A DNA stretch of 64,000 nucleotides from assembly GCA_026127925.1 (NCBI GenBank), contig JAJSLM010000002.1, positions 186,001 through 250,000 on the forward strand, in the 5' to 3' direction. Of this stretch, positions 19,497 to 27,128 are shown one piece after another. Within the stretch, counting starts at the first letter, position 1, and the number at the start of each line of letters is the position of its first letter. The translations under genes were made by a program, and so were the position numbers. The notes beneath the pieces were generated by a model, which was not told the origin of the DNA, made no database searches, and saw nothing but the letters and a program-made list of their open reading frames with translations. This DNA comes from Thermoplasmatales archaeon. GTDB taxonomy: Archaea; Thermoplasmatota; Thermoplasmata; Thermoplasmatales; Thermoplasmataceae.

Positions 19497-21515
19497 ATGA
19501 AAATCATAATAAATGCAACTGGGTCCGATGCGATAAGATTATGGGAGTGGGATGGCAAGCATCTCACCTTCAAGGATCACAGAAACAAATCATGGGTATT
19601 CGTTCATGGAGTTGAATACGATCTAGACTTTCTCTCCTCGCAACTCGACCAGTCCAGATTCAGGTATTCCGAATCCTCTGGAAATAATGTATATGGCAAG
19701 ATTAGAGGCCTAAAGGTTGAGGCCTATCCATCAAATATGCCGGATCTTATTCACGCCATAGAGACCATAGGTTTTGGAAGAAAATACAGCATGTATAATG
19801 CCGATATAAACCCTGCATTAAGATTCATGGCTGAAACTGACAGGCAATTCTTTTCCATAGAATCTTTATACGCTTATGATCCCGATATACCTGCAGTATC
19901 AATAACAGGGTCCGTGGTGCATGGAAAGCCTGAAACGATATCTATAAACGGCAAGCCCGAAGAGAAAATAAGTTCCAAATCGCTAACAGATATGGTAAAC
20001 GCAATAAATGGTGCTGTTATTATAATATACGACAACACCGATAAGCTGTTTGAAAACCTACTTAAAATTACACATGGTTTGGGGTTTAAGTTACCTTTTA
20101 TTAGAACATTCTCTGCGCAAACTTATGAATCCTACGGCCAGACCCACTATAAGAATCCGCGTGTCAGTCTCTCCGGTAAAATATGCATCTCGTCGGATTC
20201 TTTCGTATACTCCGAATCTGGATTGGCGGGGCTCATGGAAGTATCAAGGATCTCAGGTCTCCCGATAACCACGGCCTCCGTGGTTACTACCGGAACAGCT
20301 GTTTCATCCCTTGAAGAGGCATATGCCATAAAACATAATATTCTGATACCATTGTATAAAGACGATCACGAGAACGAGAAAACCATTGAAACCCTGTACG
20401 AAACAGACAAAGGTGGAATGGTTCTTCAGCCCGAACCTGGTGTTTACAGCGATGTTTACGAAATTGATTTTTCATCGATGTACCCCAGCATAATAGTTAA
20501 CTATAATCTCTCTCCGGAAACCATGAACCTTTCATCAGGTTTTCATGTACCTGATGCACCATACCATATCTCAACCGATCGAAAGGGTTTCCTCTCAAGC
20601 GCGCTTGGCAATCTCCTAGAAATCAGGTTGTTTTACAAAGCAATAAAAAATTTAGATCCAATATATCAGAAAAGAGATGTAGCCTTGAAATGGATGCTCC
20701 TGACATCCTTTGGGTATACAGGTTATAAGAATGCGAAATTCGGGAAAATAGAGATGCATGAGGCCATCACTGCCATAGGCAGGTGGGCACTGATGCGCGC
20801 AATTAGCCTTGCAAAGGATCAGAACTTTAAGATCATTCATGGTATTGTTGATTCCCTCTGGCTAAGTGGCCAGGGAGACATTGAATCCCTGATTGCAGAT
20901 ATAGAGCACGAAACAAGGATAAAAATAGTTGTAGACGGGCATTACCGATGGATTACATTCCTGCCTTCCCGTTCAGGATTAGGTGCCCTCAACAGGTATC
21001 TGGGGCTCAGGTATGATGGATCTTTCAAGGTTAGGGGCATCGAAGCCCGGAGAAGCGATGTGCCTTACATGGCCATAAAATTCCAGATGGATGCGCTGAA
21101 TATACTGCGTGATTGCAAGACCGTTGATGAAATAGTCGAAAAGAGAACGGAAATACTGAACTTGGAAACCTATTATAAAAATAATCTGAGCTCTTTTCCG
21201 AGAAATTACTATAATATCAATTTTCATATAACAAAGCACTTTGAAGACTATGCGTCCAATACAATCCAGAAACGCATCCTGAAGCAGGTTGAAGGCAAAG
21301 GGCGCGAGATCTGGCCAGGGTCAACAGTAAGGGCTGCAGTTGTAGATAAGAAAATGGATATATTCGATTTTGGTGATAATATTTATGACGATATAGACAT
21401 AAAATTCTATGAACAAATATTATCAAGGGCATTTGAGCCAATAAACTTCCTCATGGACTCGGTATGTAAAAAGATAGAGTTCAATATACTAAACAAAAAT
21501 AATATATTGATATAA
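19497..21515 (+). CDS. polB2: PolB2-like family B DNA polymerase homologue with altered motif C
   Basis: 672 residues from ATG 19497; ATG 19488 is also in frame, but the TATA box at 19469-19478 is 25 bases before 19497. Motif A is intact (DFSSMYPSIIVNYN, about residue 323). Motif B is KWMLLTSFGYTGY near 395. Motif C reads HGIVDSLW near 450, where active family B enzymes have YxDTDS, so the first catalytic Asp is Ile while the second is kept. The exonuclease region has no DxE motif. SRISGLPITTASVVTTGTAV and IKHNILIP resemble archaeal PolB2. PolB2/Dpo2 of Sulfolobales is linked to damage-induced mutagenesis. The protein is probably a lesion-tolerance or structural polymerase, not the replicase. 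Confidence 0.82.
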   Translation: MKIIINATGSDAIRLWEWDGKHLTFKDHRNKSWVFVHGVEYDLDFLSSQLDQSRFRYSESSGNNVYGKIRGLKVEAYPSNMPDLIHAIETIGFGRKYSMYNADINPALRFMAETDRQFFSIESLYAYDPDIPAVSITGSVVHGKPETISINGKPEEKISSKSLTDMVNAINGAVIIIYDNTDKLFENLLKITHGLGFKLPFIRTFSAQTYESYGQTHYKNPRVSLSGKICISSDSFVYSESGLAGLMEVSRISGLPITTASVVTTGTAVSSLEEAYAIKHNILIPLYKDDHENEKTIETLYETDKGGMVLQPEPGVYSDVYEIDFSSMYPSIIVNYNLSPETMNLSSGFHVPDAPYHISTDRKGFLSSALGNLLEIRLFYKAIKNLDPIYQKRDVALKWMLLTSFGYTGYKNAKFGKIEMHEAITAIGRWALMRAISLAKDQNFKIIHGIVDSLWLSGQGDIESLIADIEHETRIKIVVDGHYRWITFLPSRSGLGALNRYLGLRYDGSFKVRGIEARRSDVPYMAIKFQMDALNILRDCKTVDEIVEKRTEILNLETYYKNNLSSFPRNYYNINFHITKHFEDYASNTIQKRILKQVEGKGREIWPGSTVRAAVVDKKMDIFDFGDNIYDDIDIKFYEQILSRAFEPINFLMDSVCKKIEFNILNKNNILI

Positions 21516-21524
21516 AAAAATAAT

Positions 21525-21564
21525 GGGTAAACCACTATACGAGCGGTTTCAAGTCCATTTACCC
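21525..21564. terminator. Inverted repeat between convergent genes
   Basis: GGGTAAA at 21525-21531 pairs with TTTACCC at 21558-21564, with an inner AACC/GGTT pairing. It sits between the stop of the polymerase gene (21515) and the stop of the opposing H1-like gene (21580), followed by A/T runs on both sides, so it could end transcription from both directions. Confidence 0.4.
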
Positions 21565-21579
21565 AAAAATTTTCAGTAA

Positions 21580-21735
21580 TTATTTTTTCTTCTTTTTAGC
21601 CGCTACACTCTTTACTGCAGCTTTGCTTGAAGTTGCAGCTTTTGCTGTCTTGCTTGCTGGGGCTTTTGTGGCCTTGCTGGCAGCTGGTGCAGCCTTCTTA
21701 ACAGTCTTCTTTGCCTTTGTTTTTTTCTCAGCCAT
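21580..21735 (-). CDS. 51-residue Lys/Ala-rich histone H1-like basic protein
   Basis: The ORF begins MAEKKTKAKKTVKKAAPA, continues with Ala/Lys/Ser/Thr/Pro only (repeated KAT, KAA, APAS units) and ends with five Lys. There is no aromatic residue and only one acidic residue. This composition matches the tails of eukaryotic linker histone H1 and of bacterial H1-like proteins, which neutralise DNA without folding. A TATA-like TATATAATTA at 21751-21760 (read on the minus strand) lies about 21 bases before the ATG. Thermoplasmatales lack true histones and use the HU-type HTa, so this would be an extra nucleoid protein. The role is inferred from composition and position between polB2 and orc1/cdc6. 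Confidence 0.72.
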   Translation of the reverse strand: MAEKKTKAKKTVKKAAPAASKATKAPASKTAKAATSSKAAVKSVAAKKKKK

Positions 21736-21994
21736 TATATGTGTAACACTTAATTATATATGAATATTTTTATAAACGATTGAGCGAAATCCTGCACAAG
21801 CCTATCTGTTATTCTAAATAAACAATGTATTTTTTTATAAATATTAACAATAATTATCCTGGTTTATACAGGATAGAATATGATATCTATACATACATAT
21901 TTAACAATGTTTAAAATGTATAATTTTATGCAATTTTACTTTCTAAAAACTTCTTATTAAATATATTATATTTATAATAATATGTATAATATAA
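21736..21994. other. Very AT-rich gap beside orc1/cdc6; possible origin region
   Basis: About 260 bases of strongly AT-rich DNA between the start of the H1-like gene and the end of orc1/cdc6. It contains a perfect inverted repeat TATCCTG/CAGGATA (21855-21861 and 21869-21875, 7-base spacer), two AACAATGT direct repeats (near 21830 and 21902) and long A/T tracts suited to unwinding. No canonical origin-recognition box was seen, so the origin role is only a hypothesis. Confidence 0.35.
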
Positions 21995-23101
21995 TCAACG
22001 GCTCAACAAATTGGTAATCTTGGAGGCCAGGACGGATATCGGGACGTCGTTCACGCTCAATAATTTTGAAACTCCTTTCCCCGCTCCCCTGCCAACGACT
22101 CTGCTTTCTATGAGCCCTACGCTTTCCAACTTTGATACTACTCTGTAGGTCTTAGATTCTGCAATGCTGAAACCATACTGTTCCCCCATGACCTTTGAGT
22201 TCTTGAGTACGCAGCTCATTTCTGCATACGGGCCTGATTTAAGGCAGCCACATACGGAAAGAAGAACGACGAGTTCTTCTGGATCGAGTTCTCCAAGTTT
22301 GCTCTCCGTAACGAACGGGTTTATCATTGATTTAGCCGCTCTTACATCATCAAAACTGAGTGCATTTCCATTCCTGTACTCGCACATGTAGGCTGACTTC
22401 TGAAGCAGTTCTATGGCAATTCTGGCGCTCCCGAATTGCGCAGCTATCTCGCCAATGTACCCCATGATACCGTCGTCAAACGCATCCTGCCTTATCGAGA
22501 GCCTGGCACGCTCGGAAACTATACTTACAAGCTCATCCAAATTATACCTGTTAAAGTATATTGAAGAGAAGGCGCCAAGTGATTTGCGATCAATCTCCGA
22601 CATAAAAATGGACGGGTCCTCCATCGATATAAGGAGTGACGATATTTTCGAACCGTATAATTCATTGGACCTGAGAAGGTTATAGAGTCCTTCACTGTCA
22701 CGCCTTATTATATTTGCACATTCATCCACAACTATTAACATATCGGCGCCTTTGTTATTGATTACTCCATTAAGTATTCCGAATATCTCACCATAGCTCA
22801 TGTTCCATGCTGCAGTAATCTTCCCGAATTTTGAAGCTACGTCCAAAAGCAACTGCCTTATAGTCGGGAAGGAGAGTCCATTTTCATAGACTATCTCCAC
22901 GTCGTGTTCTTCCCTAGCTAGGTACTTTACCGTTGAAGTCTTGCCGGTACCAGAATCTCCATAAATTACAGCAGTGGAGCAATTCCCGTTTTGCAGCGGC
23001 AATATGGAAGTCTTTTTTATCAGATCTATCTGGGACTCCCTGAAACGCATTGAACGCGGAATATATGAGAAATCAAGCGGCTGCGGATTTTTGATAATCA
23101 C
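21995..23101 (-). CDS. cdc6: Orc1/Cdc6 replication initiator
   Basis: 368 residues, AAA+ ATPase that binds archaeal origins and loads the MCM helicase. Walker A GDSGTGKTST is near residue 49, Walker B is MLIVVDECANI near 120, sensor 1 lies around SSLLISMEDPS, and a C-terminal winged-helix domain follows (SIAESKTYRVVSKLESVGLI). The protein is a little shorter than many Orc1/Cdc6 proteins. It starts 8 bases after the radical SAM gene, so it is transcribed from that upstream promoter, and its 3-prime side faces the AT-rich gap. Confidence 0.9.
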   Translation of the reverse strand: MIIKNPQPLDFSYIPRSMRFRESQIDLIKKTSILPLQNGNCSTAVIYGDSGTGKTSTVKYLAREEHDVEIVYENGLSFPTIRQLLLDVASKFGKITAAWNMSYGEIFGILNGVINNKGADMLIVVDECANIIRRDSEGLYNLLRSNELYGSKISSLLISMEDPSIFMSEIDRKSLGAFSSIYFNRYNLDELVSIVSERARLSIRQDAFDDGIMGYIGEIAAQFGSARIAIELLQKSAYMCEYRNGNALSFDDVRAAKSMINPFVTESKLGELDPEELVVLLSVCGCLKSGPYAEMSCVLKNSKVMGEQYGFSIAESKTYRVVSKLESVGLIESRVVGRGAGKGVSKLLSVNDVPISVLASKITNLLSR

Positions 23102-23109
23102 GTTCTTGT

Positions 23110-24789
23110 CTACGCGCCGCTAAGCGAGGCCAGAGAGGTGAACGATTTCTTATTCTCGATACCATACCTTTTGACCTTCTCAATATCCACACCCGACTTT
23201 TTCGCAAGGTGTTCTATGAATTTCATCATCAGCATACCGCCACCAGAAATCAGCGTTCCGGTTCCTGCCCTAGAAATGAAATTGCCATGCGTATCCCTAT
23301 ATCCATCCCTATTGGCCATTTTTGCAAGATGCCTGTATGAAGCATAGTACACTGCCAGTTGGTCCACTGTCAGCATATTCTTGTTAAGGTTCCTCGACTT
23401 TATTCGACCCAGCGGGACGTTTACCAATGGGGTAACAGTGAATTCAAACGGTCTTCCAGTTGAATACGAATTGCTTAGCCTGTTGACCATTGCTACAGTG
23501 TCCCATAGATCTTCGGTGGTCTCCCCTTCTTGCCCGACTTGAATTGTGAACGCCGGTCTCCAGTAGTTGGCGGTCTCCACAAAAACGCCTTGCCAGACAA
23601 TCTGCTCCCATGTTCCGTCCGGTCCTATGCGCAGCGGCAGAGTCTTATTCGGCATGTGCCTTTTCGCGAGGGAATCGCTTCCGGTCTCTACGCCGGTTTG
23701 AATGCCGATCCAGTTTGAAGGGCCGGTCTTAAGGATCTTAGAAAGCTTCTCCATCATTTCCGGGTAGCCTACCGGTATTGATATCCTGCCATGTGTCGGG
23801 TTGGAAGTCTTTATTCCCGGTACACCCATCACAGCTGTGAAAAGCTCTGAAAGAGCCTCCTCGTTGGGTGCAAACAAGTTACCATGCTTGTAACCAAAAA
23901 TCTCATCGGAATGAAGCCAGGCATTGGTTATTCCAGCCTGTTGATTTACCTTTATCTCGTTAACAACTGTTTGTACAGACGAATATCTCAGAGGTCTAAG
24001 TGTAACCTCACAGAAATCGCATCCAACTCCGCACCCTCTCATTACCTCAACCATACCCTTCATGGAAGGTCTCACGATTTCTGGGATTTCCTCAAGGCGT
24101 GGATATGCAGACTTTGTGATCCCTCTTGCCAGGAATCGATCATCCTTTTGGAGTATCTTTCTGAAGCGATCATCATAAGTCATATATCCTCTGTAGAACA
24201 TGTTATTGTCTATGTCACCTGTGCTCATCTGATCGAAGAGGTACTCCGCGATATCATCCGTTTCTCCCTGTACAACGTAGTCAAAATGGTATTTTTCAAT
24301 CTCGTCATTCAAGACTGTAAATTCCCAAACTCCTGGTCCACCAACAACAAGTTTGGCCTTTTTTCCAGCTCTAATCCTATTTATTTTTTCAATAAGATGA
24401 TCCCATTCCCATCTTACCCACGCCATCATCTCCCCACCAAATAGCGCGTAATACGACATGGTAGTTGGTCCTATTCCCAAAGGATCCATGGTTGAAACCC
24501 CAATTATCTCGGTATCATCCTTTATAAAATTCTCCAGATAATCCTCATGAGCAACTGCAATATCCTTCTTATCATATTTTCTCAACAATGCAGCTTCAAG
24601 TTTACGAATCGCATATGGAGCGAAAACAAGTTCCCCATTCGGCATCGCGGGTGGGGCAGGGCCTTTTAAAAAACTATAAATTCTGTAAGGAATTGCCTTT
24701 GATGGTGCACATGGCAAGAAATCCAACAACGGGAAATTCCTGTACTCATAACTTAATGTTGAATCTGATACCAATACAAATTTGGTCAT
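23110..24789 (-). CDS. B12-binding-type radical SAM enzyme
   Basis: 559 residues. An N-terminal segment (LVSDSTLSYEYRNFPLLDF, then APYAIRKLEAALL) and a Rossmann-like region (IIGVSTMDPLGIGP, KLVVGGPGVWEF) correspond to the cobalamin-binding-like half. The radical SAM cluster motif is CGVGCDFC near residue 250, followed by the TIM-barrel part with IGIQTGVETGS. Such enzymes perform radical methylations, cyclisations or C-C couplings. Archaeal membrane-lipid enzymes (GDGT ring synthases GrsA/GrsB) belong to this broad type, and ring formation matters to acidophiles, but I cannot assign the reaction. It leads a two-gene operon with orc1/cdc6. Confidence 0.78.
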   Translation of the reverse strand: MTKFVLVSDSTLSYEYRNFPLLDFLPCAPSKAIPYRIYSFLKGPAPPAMPNGELVFAPYAIRKLEAALLRKYDKKDIAVAHEDYLENFIKDDTEIIGVSTMDPLGIGPTTMSYYALFGGEMMAWVRWEWDHLIEKINRIRAGKKAKLVVGGPGVWEFTVLNDEIEKYHFDYVVQGETDDIAEYLFDQMSTGDIDNNMFYRGYMTYDDRFRKILQKDDRFLARGITKSAYPRLEEIPEIVRPSMKGMVEVMRGCGVGCDFCEVTLRPLRYSSVQTVVNEIKVNQQAGITNAWLHSDEIFGYKHGNLFAPNEEALSELFTAVMGVPGIKTSNPTHGRISIPVGYPEMMEKLSKILKTGPSNWIGIQTGVETGSDSLAKRHMPNKTLPLRIGPDGTWEQIVWQGVFVETANYWRPAFTIQVGQEGETTEDLWDTVAMVNRLSNSYSTGRPFEFTVTPLVNVPLGRIKSRNLNKNMLTVDQLAVYYASYRHLAKMANRDGYRDTHGNFISRAGTGTLISGGGMLMMKFIEHLAKKSGVDIEKVKRYGIENKKSFTSLASLSGA

Positions 24790-24998
24790 CTTAATTACCA
24801 GTAGCTTAGATTCGTGATCTGAATAAATACTTTGCTCTGTATTTTCGGTAAAATTTGCATCCCGATGCTAACGCAAGCTTAAAGCTACTGCGATATCGGT
24901 AATAAAATAATACAATGAATATGATTATCAATTCGCCTCCTCTCAAAGTTCTCAGATCTAAAGATTTGCACATCACTGCACTATTTCATTCTCTACAG

Positions 24999-25403
24999 CT
25001 AAACTTGCAGAAGCTGATTCAAAATCCCCTCAATTTTAGAATCGAACGAGCGAGGATCATTATCCATACCAATAATGCCATGTCTTCGAGTTACAAATTC
25101 CAGAGTGCTAAAGTACACAGAGACCCCTGTTGAAGTCTCTCTCACAAGTACCTTGCTTGGAAGATCTATACCTATAGTTTCAGATCGGCTCATGAGCAGT
25201 GTGCCTCCAGAAGGATTTCCAAATATTATAACGGTCGTTGGTCTCAGTTTGATACCAACATTAGATGCAGCTGAAGCGTGGTCAATTACAGTAAAAACTC
25301 TAAATCCATTATCTTCCAGATTTTTTAAAAGGAATTCAACTGTTTCTTCAAAATTTAGTCTCGATTTTATACCAAAAATTCCTTCGGGCAGTTTTTTAAT
25401 CAT
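24999..25403 (-). CDS. DUF302 family protein
   Basis: 134 residues. The family signature is clear: FTVIDHASAASNVGIKLRPT, IIFGNPSGGTLLM, then DLPSKVLVRET followed by the VSVYFSTLEFV strand. DUF302 proteins are small alpha/beta proteins that may bind lipids or metals; their reaction is unknown. A TATA-like AATTAATAACTT near 25425-25436 lies 26 bases before the ATG, indicating a leaderless single-gene unit. Confidence 0.85.
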   Translation of the reverse strand: MIKKLPEGIFGIKSRLNFEETVEFLLKNLEDNGFRVFTVIDHASAASNVGIKLRPTTVIIFGNPSGGTLLMSRSETIGIDLPSKVLVRETSTGVSVYFSTLEFVTRRHGIIGMDNDPRSFDSKIEGILNQLLQV

Positions 25404-25720
25404 GTGGCATTATTCTGGCATAAGTTATTAATTTTCAATGGTGCCGCAGAGGCGTCCTCCACTGCAGACCTCGTTGACATGAGACTCAGCCTAAGCAATT
25501 GATATTTACTGTTTTTCTTAAGCCTCTATCATTTCTTTGAACTATTGCTTAAAGAACCTGGTGGATTATTGAGTAAAATTTAAATGGGATGATTGAATGT
25601 AGATTAAATGACATTGATGCATTTACGATATCATTATTGTACACACATCTTTAGCAATTACAGCAACCCTAACATCTTGAACACGGTTCCTAGAACATTT
25701 CAAATGGAGGAGGTCCTGAG
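25404..25720 (+). promoter_or_regulatory. Promoter and long leader of the MFS-trpB2 operon
   Basis: A TATA-like AAAATTTAAATG near 25575-25586 would place transcription start near 25605, leaving a leader of about 110 bases, unusual in this window. A GGAGGAGGTCC Shine-Dalgarno (25706-25716) precedes the ATG at 25721. An imperfect inverted repeat (CTTAAGC near 25527 and GCTTAAAG near 25548) lies upstream of the TATA box. Confidence 0.45.
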
Positions 25721-27127
25721 ATGAAGAATGGTGATCCACACACCGCATTCTCTGGATCAGAAACGAAATCGTACACGCAACTTACGCAACTAGAAAGGAG
25801 GATTCTTTCCAGGCATCAAAAAGTAATCGTACTATGGAGTATAATCGCCTCATTTGCGTACGCCCTAATCTGGTATTGGCTCCCATCTGTTGATTCCTTT
25901 GTCGGGTCCCAGTTTAATCTCGGAACAATACAGATTAGCCTGCTTATATCGTCTTTCGGTGCAGCGTTCATCCTGACGAATTTCTTATGGGGCCATCTTA
26001 ACGACAAGTATTGGCCTAACAGGATAGTTACGATAGGGCTCATCATTGCAGGTCTCTCAACATTTCTTTTCAGGTATTCCACGGGATTTCAGGAAATGAT
26101 AATATACCGCATTATCGAAGGGGTTTTCAACGGTGCAGCATGGTCTGGAATAGTTAAGACCGTACAGCTATGGTTTCCTATTGAAAAAAGATCGAAGTAC
26201 ATAAGCATATTTGTGGCCATATACAGTTGGGCCATATCTATCGATCTTCTGATGGGGATAACGGTTGCTACTATGAGTTCATGGACAATGTGGGCAGAAA
26301 TTGTCGGTATCATTGGCATAATCGCTGGTGTTCTGGCATATTTCATGGCCAAGCCGTTTGGCCCAATGGTCGGTCTCCCGCTGATTGAATGGGGTGATGT
26401 TTCACCAACAAAGAATATTAAGTTTCTAGGGACGGCCAAGGCTCTGTTCAAGCAAAGATGGATGTTGCTTGCCATATTCTCCGGGCTCGTGGTCATAGGT
26501 GGTGCAAACATAATCTCCGGAATATATCTACAGCAGGTCCTTCCGGTTATACAGAGAGTTCCGATATCCCAGATCGCTATAATAGGGACTGTCTGGGGCA
26601 TCGTTCAGGGTTTGCTGATCCTTATCTTCGGCTATCTCAGTGATACATACAGGAAAAGAGTTCTGTTTGTTAAAATAGGTCTTGCAGCTGCATTCATATC
26701 CATGAGCGCCGTTGTAGTAACAACGATCATACATCCATTGCCTTTATTCGTAATCTATTTAGTTACGATCTCCACGGGCGCGCCGTTTCTCATAGCTGGA
26801 CCAATATTTGCACTTTTGGGTGACAGGTATGGTGTCCTGCTCGTGGGAGCCGCTGCAGCTTACTTCGAGGGTTTCGGTACTGGTGGAGGAGCATTCTTGC
26901 TTCCGTTGGTGATCGGATACATGTCGTCTGTATTCAGTGTGGCTATTGCATGGAGTGCTGTTGCGGCTATATTCTTTGTGGTATTCATGCTATGGTTCCC
27001 TCAGAGGGAATACAGGATCACAGCATCGCTTGTAGATCCTATCGAGCTTGAAAGAGAAAAGGAGGAAAAGAGAATGGAATTTGGAATAAGAGAAGAAAGT
27101 AAAAGCGAGTTGAACGAGGGTGATTGA
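25721..27127 (+). CDS. Major facilitator superfamily transporter
   Basis: 468 residues with twelve membrane helices in two halves joined by a cytoplasmic loop around residues 215-245. The MFS loop 2-3 signature appears as GHLNDKYWPNRIV near residue 88, and a second copy as GYLSDTYRKRVLF near 306. The first ~35 residues and last ~30 (Glu/Lys-rich) are cytoplasmic. The substrate is unknown. Its stop overlaps the ribosome-binding site of trpB2, so the two are translationally coupled; transport of an aromatic or other amino acid is a reasonable guess. Confidence 0.85.
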   Translation: MKNGDPHTAFSGSETKSYTQLTQLERRILSRHQKVIVLWSIIASFAYALIWYWLPSVDSFVGSQFNLGTIQISLLISSFGAAFILTNFLWGHLNDKYWPNRIVTIGLIIAGLSTFLFRYSTGFQEMIIYRIIEGVFNGAAWSGIVKTVQLWFPIEKRSKYISIFVAIYSWAISIDLLMGITVATMSSWTMWAEIVGIIGIIAGVLAYFMAKPFGPMVGLPLIEWGDVSPTKNIKFLGTAKALFKQRWMLLAIFSGLVVIGGANIISGIYLQQVLPVIQRVPISQIAIIGTVWGIVQGLLILIFGYLSDTYRKRVLFVKIGLAAAFISMSAVVVTTIIHPLPLFVIYLVTISTGAPFLIAGPIFALLGDRYGVLLVGAAAAYFEGFGTGGGAFLLPLVIGYMSSVFSVAIAWSAVAAIFFVVFMLWFPQREYRITASLVDPIELEREKEEKRMEFGIREESKSELNEGD

Positions 27128-27128
27128 T

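Noticed and set aside
21525-21564. Sequence with acceptor-stem-like ends and a TTCAAGT block, suggesting a tRNA
   Set aside because: The paired ends are only 40 bases apart and no cloverleaf with T-stem pairing can be formed; a terminator hairpin fits better.
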